Positions 45,395-54,949 of a DNA stretch of 64,000 nt are shown here, piece by piece. How positions within the stretch are numbered: position 1 is the first letter of the stretch; every line of letters begins with the position of its first letter. This DNA comes from Ctena decussata (lineage: Eukaryota > Mollusca > Bivalvia > Lucinida > Lucinidae): NCBI GenBank assembly GCA_963989385.1, contig OZ022509.1, positions 53,398,271-53,462,270 on the forward strand. Direction: 5' to 3'. Position numbers and translations under genes: made by a program. A model generated the notes under the pieces. It was not told the origin of the DNA. It did no database searches and saw nothing but the letters and a program-made list of their open reading frames with translations.

Positions 45395-46640
45395 AATGTC
45401 TGATACGTACTTGCTCAGATACACTAACCGCACTGCTAGCCGCAATGCCTACAAACATTTTGAAGAACACTTGTCTGATAGCAGCCTGCTCAAACACAAT
45501 CACCCCACTACCTAGAAACATATTGATGAACACCGGTCTGATTCCTACTTGGTTAGACATGATCACTTCACTACCAAGAAAAATTTTGATGTACACCGGT
45601 CTGAATTTTACCTCTATAGACAATTCACTGCACTACTTAAAAACTTGTCAATGACTGGTGTTCATCAACATGTTTCTAGGTAGTACACTGAGTTTGCCAA
45701 AGCAGGTAGGAATCAGTCAATTAATATATGTCTGATACGTACTTGCTCAGATACACCCACTGCACTTCCTTGAAACATTTTGAAGAACACTTGTCCGATA
45801 CCGACCTGCTCCAACGCAATCACTCCGCTATCTTAAAACATGTCGAAGAAGAATGGTTTGATTCCTACTTGCTTAGACATGATCACTTCACTACCAAGAA
45901 ACATGTCGAACACCAGTTTTATTTTACCTCTTTAGACAATTCACTGCACTACTTAGAAACATGTCGATGACTGGTGTTCATCAACATGTTACTAGGTAGT
46001 GCGCTGAGTTTGTCAAAGCAGGTAGGAATCTGTCAATTAATATATGTCTGATATGTACTTGCTCAGATACACTCACTGCACTACCTAGAAACATTCTGAA
46101 GAACACTTATCACATGCTCGGACTCAATCAGCCTACTACCTAGAAACATGTCAATGAACACCGGTCTGATTCCTACCTGCTTATACGTAATCACCGCATT
46201 ACCTAGAAACATGTCGATGAACACCAGTCTGATTTTACCCTCTTTAGACAATTCACTGCACTACCTAAAAACATGTCGATGACTGGTGTTCATCGACATG
46301 TTTCTAGGTAATGCGGTGAATTTGTCTAAGCAGGTAGGAAACAGACCGATGTTCATCAACATGTTTTAAGGTAGGATGGTGAAGTTATTAGACCGGTGTT
46401 CATCAGATTGTTTCTAAGTAGTGGGGTCAGTGTGTCTGAGAAGATAGGTTTCAGACAAGTGTTCATCCAAATAGTTCTAGTTAATGCAGTGAGTGTGTCA
46501 AAGCAGTTAAGATAAGGAATCAGACTGGTGTTCATTGACATGTTTCTAGGTAGTGCGGTGAGTGTGTCTGAGCAGACCGGTATTCATTGATAAGTTTCTG
46601 GGTAATACAGGATGCATCTCTAAGCAGGTAGGAATCAGAC
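45395..46640. repeat. 63-bp minisatellite with repeated changes of direction
   Basis: The unit CTACCTAGAAACATGTCGAT, then GAACACCGGTCTGATTCC and a TGCTTAGACACAATCAC-like stretch, has a 63-bp period where best preserved (46135 to 46198). Runs in forward direction (45430-45656, 45735-45968, 46060-46280) are each followed by a switch to the complement (GACTGGTGTTCATCAACATG at 45654, 45966 and 46274). From 46280 to 46640 the array is all reversed. The period is a multiple of three, so frames stay open and give peptide repeats that should not be read as a gene. Confidence 0.88.
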
Positions 46641-47224
46641 CGGTGTTCATAGGTGTTATGCCGGTGTTAAGTGAGTCTGTCTCTGAACTCACCAATATAC
46701 CCCAAAACAACTCTTTCAACATCAGGATGAGTCAAAAGTGTAGCTAGTTTGGCCAGATGAGACCTTTATATAATATTTACCTTGTACCCCATCCTGTTAA
46801 TAATGAAGTTTTGAACCAAGTGTGGATGGATTGCAACTTAATACATGTAGTTTCATACTGAAAGAGCTTTTACTCTTGTTTCAAACGGTACAATATAGTA
46901 ACTATGCCTGTAAATATGAATACAATATTAGGTATACTTTTCTAATAATATATTAAACAAAAGAAAAACTAATGTAACTGTCTGGATTATCCTCGAAGGA
47001 CTTAGCTCAAACCGCCGTATTGGTGACATTTACTTCCGCTTACACTGACAAATCCTTGCGTTTCGTTTTTTTAGGCTGAGAAATCTGTTTGAATTTCAAT
47101 AAATTCACGAACTAAACATTAAAGTTAAAGCCAGTGAGAATCATGAGTGTACAGTCTTATGTATAGGATTTTGTATTCAGATCCGTTCTTTCGTTTTGAT
47201 ACGGTGATCTCTCGATGAAATCTA
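46641..47224. other. Stretch without recognised gene
   Basis: Non-repetitive AT-rich sequence within the 5.9-kb insertion. No convincing frame or inverted repeat is seen. Confidence 0.4.
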
Positions 47225-47330
47225 AATGAATATGGGTCGAAACGTCCTGAGACGAATCGTCCCGGGTTTTTTTTGCCTGTTTGGGACGAAACGTCCTGGG
47301 ACGAAACGTCCCTGGCGCGAAACGTCCCGA
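47225..47330. repeat. GGGACGAAACGTCCC-type palindrome cluster
   Basis: GGTCGAAACGTCCTGAGACG, then GGGACGAAACGTCC twice and GCGCGAAACGTCCCG make five or six close copies of a GGGACGAAACGTCCC palindrome, partly in both directions. Such words are often transposon ends, but no element body can be defined here. Confidence 0.75.
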
Positions 47331-47964
47331 TACGGTCTCGAATATCTAGGTCACGGCTTAAATTTTGTTATGCGAGCTCAAATTCAACAATTAAATTCAT
47401 CTTTCATGGACTGAATTATTATTTTTGATCATTAATAATTTAGCGGTATCAAAGTCGATTGAATATTGAGATAACGTTGTTCAAAACTCGTATCGATGTT
47501 CACTAGGAAAATACGGAGATATTTCATCAGCTAGGTGGTCGACCGAAGTAATCTTCCAATCGGAATACACATACGCTCAAATAATCATCGTTTACTTTCC
47601 ATCCACTGTGCATATTAGTCTAGAAATATCTGTTATCGTCTTTTATATAAATTTATGTATTACATGGAGATACTCAGCTCTTAAACTTCTTATATACGTT
47701 GACAAAATACCTAACTACTTTGTACATAATCATTCCGCGATGTAAACCGTCCAGAAGAAATATTGGTTCCAAGTCTACTTACTTTTAAATAAAGAGGGGA
47801 ACCTATCATTAACTGGGTCAATATTGACGTAACAACTCGTAACGTCGATTTCTGAATTCAATGGGACTCATTAACTACTAGTTAGACTAACTCTATAATA
47901 GAACTTCTAGGCTTAGAAACTATACATGACTTCTGTTTTTCTTAGCTTCTACGCCCAGAAAATG
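47331..47964. other. Stretch without recognised gene
   Basis: Right part of the 5.9-kb insertion. AT-rich, with no repeats shared with the rest of the window. No supported frame. Confidence 0.4.
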
Positions 47965-48140
47965 TCTAACAAAACGCATGCATGTCTTGGTACTTTTATC
48001 TGCTTCTTTAGACAGAGGGCTACCTGTCAGAGGGTAAACAGGACCGTTATTTTTTAATTTAAAGAAAGGTAATACGAAGGACAAAATTGATAGCTAATGG
48101 CCCAGCTTAACTGAGAACGTCTCTCTCGTTGATCATACTT

Positions 48141-48378
48141 GAGTCGCGACACCAGAAAACCAACAAAATGGTTGTTCGCCCAGCGCAAACTCAGATCAGC
48201 CTGGGCATCCGACAAGTCTGATCAGACCCTGATGCTTTAGCGCTTAAAGGTTAGCTAAGGGTCTAAGCTACCTCCATGCGGACAGCGAAGACTCTGATCA
48301 GACTTGGCGCATGGCCAGGCTGATATGAGTCTGCGCTGGGCGCACAACCACTTTATTGGTTTTGTCGTGTCGCGGCTT
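48141..48378. mobile_element. 236-bp palindromic MITE, segment B copy
   Basis: Counterpart of 26184-26420 with the same flanks (GATCATACTT left, TTTACTTGTAACAAGG right), so both descend from one insertion. The right tip has changed from GGCTC to GGCTT. Confidence 0.9.
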
Positions 48379-48494
48379 CCTTTACTTGTAACAAGGCGGG
48401 CATTTAAAATGTAACGATCACCTCGCAAAACTGATGTGGTATTGGCTGTAAAAAACAATCTCCAGCGTTGCATGCGGAGGCCCCAACGATCTCA

Positions 48495-48692
48495 TAGATG
48501 GATGGATGATTTGCGATTTTACGTCCTTTTCAACAGAGTTTCAGTCATATCAGGACGATGGGACTGTAATAATGAAAGGCTGTGTGCACTGGAACCCTGT
48601 TTATGGTAGGAAAGATTCTCGCCTCAAGCGGGCCTCGAAACCGGTCCGGTAGATCAGTAGGCCAGCGCTTAATCCACTGAGCTACCGGGGCT
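48495..48692 (-). mobile_element. tRNA-derived SINE, B-only
   Basis: On the minus strand it starts GGGAGCCCCGGTAGCTCAGT, with box A TAGCTCAGTGG, then GGTTTCGAGGCC as box B and a body with CGTAAAATCGC. The target word CCCCAACGATCTC stands on both sides (ending about 48493 and starting about 48693). Segment A has it once (GGCCCCGACGATCTCTG near 26535), which is a clean empty site. Confidence 0.9.
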
Positions 48693-49303
48693 CCCCCAAC
48701 GATCTCTAATGGGTCTTGCAGAAAATGACAAAAAGTAGAAATGAATAAATTAATTAATTTCAAAAAAGTTAACTAATACACCTTCAGTGCATGTAGCCCG
48801 GTTCTGTTGCATTTTCTTAGGGCCAACCAGATCAGCATTGGACCAACGACTATTGCAGGTCAGGGGTTACATGTCTAATGTATTCCAATGTCTATGACAT
48901 ACCAAACCCTATTTTTCTTAACGACATTGTATTAGATTGGCCATGAGGTCAATGTGAGGTGGACTAGCTAACGTAATGAAAGGGATGATACTAATTGGGC
49001 ATTTCTGATTCTTATTAGGCCGCTTGACGCAATCAGTGTCTGTCTTTCAATTAAGAAAGATCCTTGCCAAATATCTCTTAACTAAGACTCCTAAATACTG
49101 GAGTGAGTGAGTGATATGGGCTTTACGGCACCTCAGCACAAAAAGGACTATTTCGCGCCGACTAAATACTGGAACAGAAATGCGTAAGCAAACAGTGTAG
49201 ACCCTGATCACACTGCTTCTTAGAAGCGGCCTGATCAGGGTCTGCTCTGTTTTGCCATTTCACCATCACATTTTACACACCACCAAAGAGAAAAAAAAGA
49301 TAG

Positions 49304-49470
49304 GGAGCGGTGGTTTGTGTAGTGGATAACATGCTGGACTACCAATCCAGGGGTCGGATTATGGATTCTCCGCTTATCCAATTTTTCGGATGAGATTTTA
49401 AACCGAGGTCCCGTCTCCATATGACCTAGTTATTGGTGGGACGTTAAACCCGAGTTCACCCACTCGCTCA
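49304..49470 (+). mobile_element. tRNA-like SINE with ACTC tail, B-only
   Basis: The head GGAGCGGTGGTTTGTGTAGT is followed by GGATAAC and CCAATCCAGGGGTCGGATTA, then GTCCCGTCTCCATATGACCT and TGGTGGGACGTTAAACCCGA. The flanks AGAGAAAAAAAAG and ACAGAAAAAAAGG look like an A-rich target duplication. Segment A is uninterrupted (ACAGAATAAAGTTAAATTAGG near 27124). A second member with the same body is at 57302. Confidence 0.87.
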
Positions 49471-49675
49471 CAGAAAAAAAGGTAAATTAGGACAACTACT
49501 ATTGTTGGATAAGGTGTCAGGGTCTACTTTCAGTTGAATGACTCGGGCATTTTCAATTTTCTCCTCTCTCCTTAACGGGAGTCAACCCTGAAAGGAGATA
49601 AATCAGATCCTTTCATTAGGTAGACCCTTTCACAAAAAGGCTTCATCATCCAAAGAAGCAAACAGTAAGTCATAA

Positions 49676-50287
49676 AATTAAAATCTTAAAAAGTTCCTTC
49701 AAGAGCAGAGAATACATACAGAAGTAGGAACATGGGCCAGACTACGTAGTTTCGGCTAATAAAGCCTCGTCAGTGACCCTGACAATATCTGGTGACGAAA
49801 CCAGATAAAAAAAGCATACTGTAATTTCTTAATTTTAATTGGGCAGTCGATTCAAAGACTGATTAGCTTCAAAAGGATCCAAATAATATAAAAGACGATG
49901 ATCTAGAATAATAGTCTAAATCGATCTCGAATTTTTGATTTCTCAGAATCTATCCTCTGATCTCAAAGGATGTAAATAAAATATAATCTGCACTATGGAT
50001 GATGTACGGGTAGACGTTTTACGGCCGCCACACGGCACAACACCAGCTGCAGTGAGGTAAAATTAAAATCTTAAAAAGTTCCTTCAAGAGCAGAGAATAC
50101 ATAAGTAGGAACATGGGCCAGACTACGTTGTTTCGGCTAATAAAGCCTCGTCAGTGACCTTGACAATATCTTGTGACGAAACCAGAAAAAAACATACTGT
50201 AATTTCTTAATTTTAATTGGGCAGTCGATTCAAAGACTGATTAGTTTCAAAAGGATCCAAATAATATAAAAGACGATGATCTAGAGC
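49676..50287 (+). mobile_element. B-only insertion with a tandem about 383-bp duplication
   Basis: TAAAATTAAAATCTTAAAAA at 49676 recurs at about 50059, and the next 230 bp are repeated (AGTTCCTTCAAGAGCAGAGA, TTTCGGCTAATAAAGCCTCG, AGACGATGATCTAGA). The unique middle holds TGTACGGGTAGACGTTTTAC and CGGCACAACACCAGCTGCAG. Segment A lacks the block (CATAAAAGTTGCCCTTGTAAAATGG at 27338). The element at 59515-60170 has the same order, so the partial tandem layout belongs to the family. Confidence 0.82.
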
Positions 50288-50407
50288 CTTTGTAAAATGG
50301 CGGGAAATGATGGCAGTCCGTCCATAGACCTTGAGGTGTCCCTGTAGTGTTTGTGTTCAAGGTGTTTGCTCTGCTCTGCTATTGCATAAGGTTGGCATAT
50401 TGATCAG

Positions 50408-50592
50408 ATGGATGTATGACTTGTGGTTTTACGGCTCTTTCAAAAGTATTTCAGAAATATCGAGCCGAAGGGAGGGTAATGTGCAATGAAACCCCGTTGT
50501 CAGTTGAAAAGATTTCCACCTCAAGCGGAATTAGAACTCAGGCCTCTGGCTTAGTAGGCTGACGCAAAATCTGCTCAGCCACCGGGGCCCCA
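50408..50592 (-). mobile_element. tRNA-derived SINE, segment B copy
   Basis: Counterpart of 28625-28795: minus-strand GGGGCCCCGGTGGCTGAGCA head, box B region GAGTTCTAATTCC, body ending AAAGAGCCGTAAAACC. Here the head is complete. Confidence 0.82.
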
Positions 50593-50989
50593 ATATTATC
50601 AGAGCTTATTTAGTTAAGGCTAATACGTTAAAGTGTCCAAATATTTAGGGCATTTTGGTAATTGGAACATTGTGATAATCATTATTTTAGTTTGGAACAT
50701 TATGTGAGCCTATTACACATTATTGATAACATAATGGTTCTTCTACGCTAATTGCCTATGTTTGTTTGTATGGGCAGCTGACAATAATTAGGCTATAACA
50801 CAATAATGCTGACCACTGCTTAGGAAAATATGGCATCGAGTTCTCAAACGTTTTATGGATTTTCTTTACTTTGATATTTTCCAATAACAAATATGCTAGT
50901 GGCAAATAACAAAATAAAGAAAATCCACTAATACGGTAGGTTTTGGCAAATATCAGAATAAAGAAAATCCACCGAAGGTTAGTGGTAGA

Positions 50990-51515
50990 TAGTTTATAGT
51001 TTATTCAATTCAAAAGGCTGTTAGGCTGTAAAGCCCTCGAGCAAACATATATACAATAAAGCATTCTGTGGCAAGGTTTGACACAATTATCAGAAGTGTA
51101 ACTACATAAAAGTCAACACGCGATAGGGAGAGTAAAGAAGATTGAGTAAACTGTGGAGATTGGGAGATAGTTACTTCCTTTGAAAATACCAAAAATATCC
51201 GTTATAACTTCCCAGAGGCACGCGATCCACAAGGCAATGTCGCGCCATTGTCGATGCAAGGAGATCATGCCCTTGCATCGGCCCTAGCCCGACCGCGCCC
51301 ACAACCTCCCGCGCCTCTGGGCTGATATGTTTCAAAACAATACAACGCTGATACACGCAGACGTGTCTTATGTAGGTTCCCAGAAGGCACTTAAATATGA
51401 GAGAGGAAAATAGAAATAAAGTATCAACGTCCATCCAGTCTCATCGCGGCTGTATCGACGCTGATACGGTACAGTTTAGAATTGTGCACTTCTGGGCTGA
51501 CGATGTACCAGTTTT
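50990..51515 (-). mobile_element. Unclassified B-only insert
   Basis: The insertion lies between GTGGTAGATA and GATATCAAAATAAATAAAA. Segment A reads GTGGTAGATATCAAAATAAA without it (30170), giving a possible 4-bp target duplication GATA. It is more GC-rich than its surroundings around 51220-51330. An 87-codon minus-strand frame at 51171-51434 (CLLGTYIRHVCVYQRC, then SPEAREVVGAVGLGPMQGHD) has no family I recognise. No inverted ends are visible, so a retroposed transcript fragment is one possibility. Confidence 0.6.
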
Positions 51516-51651
51516 GATATCAAAATAAATAAAATTTATTACATGTAAAACTTCAAGACTCAGGTTATTGATTGTTTTATAGTACTGGTATTAGCTTCAG
51601 ATAAGGCAACTTATTCCAAGAGGAATTAGATTGCAGTAGTATTATTCAGTA

Positions 51652-51909
51652 GTGTTCTCCTGCAAGATGACAACATTCAACTATTCTAGAAACGTTTTAA
51701 AATTGAAACAAAAAGTCGATTCTCATGTCGAAGCCTGCATGCAGACTGCTCATATAAACGTTTTCATACCAAATTTAGCGCGACAGACACCCGTTTCTGT
51801 ATTTAACTTCCAAAAGTTTGAAAGAAAGGAGATGATGGGCAGGTCTCTGCAGGCAACGAGCATCCCTCTCCGAGCCACACTTACTGTCGCATTTCGCGGG
51901 ACACATTAG
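51652..51909 (+). CDS. Unknown repeated reading frame, copy 2
   Basis: The 85-codon frame includes KLKQKVDSHVEACMQTAHIN and KEMMGRSLQATSIPLRATL, and corresponds to 30318-30538. A different frame over the end reads EHPSPSHTYCRISRDTLAAD and is kept in the third copy at 52295, so that frame, not the ATG frame, may be the coding one there. Beyond it, CATCAG|GTAAGA at about 51923 is a good splice donor. The next 150 bp (51945-52100) are also open in one frame, with many basic residues. It could be an exon of a multicopy gene or part of a retroelement. The function is unknown. Confidence 0.4.
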   Translation: MFSCKMTTFNYSRNVLKLKQKVDSHVEACMQTAHINVFIPNLARQTPVSVFNFQKFERKEMMGRSLQATSIPLRATLTVAFRGTH

Positions 51910-52294
51910 CTGCAGACATCAGGTAAGAGACGACTACGTATTAACTCGCGAGCGCAGGCGTTCCCCATCGAGTCACCTCAACTCCTGTGTCTCGAGAAAG
52001 GCGACAAACAAGGGCATCAGGAAAGACACGTCCGGTGCAGCAAGAACCTACAAAAAGCCAAAACAACTCAAAAGAGTGGAAGCCAAAATCCGCTAAGATT
52101 CATGTCGCTATGACAAGTCAGTCTTAGTTTTAGAATAGTTAAGAAATTTTACCAGATATACATCAAATAGAATAAGTTACTTTAAACCAGTATTTAAGTA
52201 GTGGTCCCAATGCTAGTGAACAGAATCTGATTAACTGGGTTGATGATATCAGGCTCCGGGACAAATTGTCCACTAGCAGTGATATCGGCCCAGT

Positions 52295-52495
52295 GATTCT
52301 TATATAAACGTATTCATGCTAAATTTAGTGCGACAGACGCGCGTTTCTGTTTTAACTTCTTCAGTTTCGTTACACCCCAAAATTTGTAAGAAAGGAGATG
52401 ATGGGCAGGTCTCGGCAGGCAACGAGCATCCCTCTTCGAGCCACACTTACTGTCGCATTCCGCGGGACACATTAGCTGCAGACATCAGGATAAGC
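52295..52495 (+). pseudogene. Unknown repeated reading frame, partial copy 3
   Basis: From CTTATATAAACGTATTCATG to GCAGACATCAGGATAAGC it matches the second half of copy 2, with a small insertion (TCTTCAGTTTCGTTACACCC). The frame reads DDGQVSAGNEHPSSSHTYCR, then IPRDTLAADIR. It lies about 400 bp after copy 2 in direct orientation, so part of the unit was duplicated locally. The splice-donor-like GGTAAGA of copy 2 is GGATAAG here. Confidence 0.5.
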
Positions 52496-52783
52496 TTTTA
52501 CTGATACCACAAAGAAAATAGCATACAAAGAATATACAGAAGGTGGCTGCGATGTACCAAAGTATACGTTTCTTAATCTGTACGTTTGAGACGGTGTATC
52601 CAGTCATATTAAACCTGTAATTACGTCGTTTCGAAGACGAATATTCCAGAAAGAGGTGTGTCTCAGTTAGCTGAAATTAAACTCATACATCAATTAAAAA
52701 AAATAGTGAACTAGATAAGCCTCTGGCTTCCGTTCAGATCCTTTAGCTATTGTATACTATTTGTAACCTGTACATAACTGGTA

Positions 52784-52947
52784 GAGGGGCGCCGTAGTCG
52801 AGTGGTTAGAGTGGCCATTGTGCAGAAAGTCACCGTAAGGTCGTGAGTTCGCGGCTCACTGTCGCCATACGATGACTGGAAAACTCTCTCTGTCAACCCA
52901 GCAGTAAATGGGTACCTTTTTCGAATCAGGGAAGGATAAGGCACCTT
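52784..52947 (+). mobile_element. tRNA-like SINE with 13-bp target duplication
   Basis: GAGGGGCGCCGTAGTCGAGTGGTTAG carries a box A (TAGTCGAGTGG) across its 3' part, and GTGAGTTCGCGGCTC gives a box B-like word. The target duplication TACATAACTGGTA is perfect (52771-52783, 52948-52960). The body CCAGCAGTAAATGGGTACC and end GAAGGATAAGGCACC differ from the other SINEs here. Confidence 0.93.
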
Positions 52948-52960
52948 TACATAACTGGTA

Positions 52961-54000
52961 TGATATTGAAATAAAATATATATTTTACGCCAAAACAAGA
53001 TGAGGTGTATTCCTATTTTTAACTCCTGTCGGTCCTATCTTTCTTTCTTCCACTCCCTAGGAAATGTAGATGTACTGCCTAAAAGGACCGTCAGACCCAA
53101 AGCTATCATTACACAATAACCTGTTCATATGGAGCCTGCTGTCTTGTTTCTTTCGTTTACGATGTGTAGTTGCTGTAACGTTCAGATATTGCATTGGTAA
53201 GCAGCAAAGGTCCGGTTCCCTGTTTCAGTACAGATATGTCACCTAGAATTTTGTCCCGCAATGTAACTTATTATTCAAGAGGACTATGATTTATGGGATT
53301 ATAGACTGTCCAGCCAGACATTTCAGTCCTGCCAAAAGTGCTACGTCAAGATAATAAATGCCACCAGATCTCTATTTAAAGCGAAATTATTCGTATTAAC
53401 CCTTAAAGCGCCAATATGAAAATAGTTGATTCGCAAACAACGTAGATACAGATGAGGCCGTCTCACCTGGAACTTCACTTTTTGCCTTCTAGAGTTTATC
53501 GCCTTCGTCGCAAAAGTGTTTTACTGCATTCCAAAAAGTTTAGAAAACATATCATTGTACGAATGGACTTTTCGAATTTCGAGGCTGAGACTTGAGAAAT
53601 TTGACTTTTAATCTACATATACATACAGCACCATGCGTCCTTACAATTCTTTCACAGTGAGACACGCTTAAGTTTAGCTGGTTTGTTTGAAGTTGACAAA
53701 TATTTTGAATTTTTATTTGTCTATTTATTTATGTAGCTGCGTCATGCACGGACTGGTAAACTGTGTATACATGAAGATGGGCTACAACCTTGATACCATG
53801 GCTCGTTAGAGACTCCTACAAAAGTGTGAAAAACATGCAGGCCTCTTATATGTTTTTTGCGAACAGCCGAGACTCAACGTCCCTGCTTTTCACATATCTA
53901 CGAATACACTGCCTGAGTGTCTCGGTTCGTGTTGGGGGCAATGATCCTTTGCGATTGGTTCGCCACAATATGACATGCTTGAAAGAGAAATTAGGCTTTG
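52961..54000. other. Stretch without recognised gene
   Basis: No convincing gene. A hairpin repeat fragment (GATTCGCAAACAACGTAGAT, then AGATGAGGCCGTCTCACCTG) lies at about 53425-53475. The 101-codon plus-strand frame 53790-54095 runs into the retroposon at 54012 and is not supported. Confidence 0.4.
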
Positions 54001-54011
54001 AATACCTTGTT

Positions 54012-54107
54012 AATGGACGGACGCTCGGCGCCCCGTTACTGCAGCTATGGATTCGTTCCGCTGAGGTGCGGGGGCAACGTCGATATGAGAATTGAATTAC
54101 TACTACT
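54012..54107 (+). mobile_element. Short SINE-like retroposon with GGCGCC head
   Basis: It starts AATGGACGGACGCTCGGCGC and ends GAATTGAATTACTACTACT. The target duplication AATACCTTGTT is perfect (54001-54011, 54108-54118). It is about 96 bp, in line with 10032 and 12413. Confidence 0.9.
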
Positions 54108-54208
54108 AATACCTTGTTGGCTTACGGTTCATTATTTTTCAGATCTTAGTTTGCATTAGAGCTATCACTTTTCTGCTCTAAGACTCTGTTCATTGCACTT
54201 AAATAATA

Positions 54209-54424
54209 GAGCCGCGACGCGAGAAAACCAATAAAGTGGTTGTGCGCCAAGCGCGGACTCAGAGCAGCCTGGGCTTTCGCCCTATCCGACCAGACTCTTC
54301 GCTAAGCGCTTAAAGGGTAGCTAAGGTTCTAAGCTAGCTTCATGCGGACAGCGAAGACTCTGATCAGACTGGGCGTCTGCGCTGGACGCACAACCACTTT
54401 GTTGGTTTTCTCGCGTCGCGGCTC
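54209..54424. mobile_element. 236-bp palindromic MITE, slightly shortened
   Basis: GAGCCGCGACGCGAGAAAAC faces its complement ending CGCGTCGCGGCTC. About 20 bp of the right arm are missing between GGGCG and TCTGCGCTGG. The flanks AATA and AATT resemble a 4-bp target duplication. Confidence 0.9.
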
Positions 54425-54709
54425 AATTATAATCCTACCTCAGTTTTAATTCTTGTATTTCTGTTTTCTTTTCAAACTCGTGTTCATTCAAAGTAACAAT
54501 GCTAGTGGTTTTCTGAATACAGAAATGGAGACGAAAAAGAGTCTATCGAACAATATTATATTTCCAGGAACATGCATTTTCTGGTTAATGGGAACATTTT
54601 CTCATGAAGAAAGGTTAATCTCTCGTACGGATAATACATCGAAATATAATACTAGTGCCTGATTCTAAATAAGCCATTAGCTGAGAATATTTGCTGACAT
54701 TGTGCTTGC

Positions 54710-54870
54710 ATCAAGTGCTCAGATCAGCCTGCATACACAGGCATTATGTTCAGAGTCTTTGAAATTTGCAGATTTTGATTCCTATGAATGCGAAGACTAA
54801 CGCGAACAAGCAAGACTCTGATCAGCCTGCGCTGATCTGAGTCTTCCTTGCTCGCGCTCACATCTTGAAG
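54710..54870. repeat. Hairpin repeat with GATCAGCCTGC core
   Basis: CAGATCAGCCTGCATACACA and GACTCTGATCAGCCTGCGCT, then GATCTGAGTCTTCCTTGC, form paired arms around GAACAAGCAAGACTC. It belongs to the same loose family as 4690 and 63745. Confidence 0.55.
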
Positions 54871-54949
54871 CACATTATTGCTCCGCGCTGCTCGCAGGAA
54901 CATTTTTAATGGAGTGTGTACGCAACCTTACATAATGAATGGGCTAAAT

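Larger units (their letters stand above)
42036..47964. mobile_element. 5.9-kb insertion inside the TIR element
   Basis: This block interrupts the TIR element. Its extreme ends show AAGAAAAAC at the left and GTTTTTCTT near the right (47936), a possible short inverted repeat. The content is non-coding: a short MITE, two GATATC-rich arrays, an inverted repeat around a palindromic MITE, and a direction-switching minisatellite. Whether it entered as one element or several is open. Confidence 0.65.
41011..48123 (-). mobile_element. TIR element, GAGACGTTCTCAG family, copy 2, split by about 5.9 kb
   Basis: It is the reverse-orientation copy of 16245-17433. Its ends lie at 41011 and 48123 with the 4-bp target duplication TCTC (41007-41010, 48124-48127). 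Segment A has the empty site (TTTCGACCTCGTTGATC at 26161). About 1025 bp of the element (41011-42035) match the first copy up to the ACCAGTGTTAA block. The last 160 bp (about 47965-48123) continue from TAACAAAACGCATGCATG. Everything between is foreign. Confidence 0.9.
31537..51881 (+). repeat. Segment B of the large direct duplication
   Basis: It begins immediately after the MITE at 31297 and follows segment A in order and orientation. It ends with the second copy of the unknown reading frame, which continues here beyond the point where A is cut. B is longer than A mainly through the foldback transposon, the large TIR element, two SINEs, the tandem element at 49676 and the insert at 50990. 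Confidence 0.93.

Noticed and set aside
45378..45970. Frames with LPRNILMNTGL-type repeats that look like leucine-rich repeats
   Set aside because: The 63-bp minisatellite has a period divisible by three, so frames stay open on both strands and the direction of the unit reverses within the array.
49676..50287. Complete LTR retrotransposon
   Set aside because: The direct repeats are separated by only about 150 bp of unique sequence, with no primer-binding site, no polypurine tract that I can see and no coding region.
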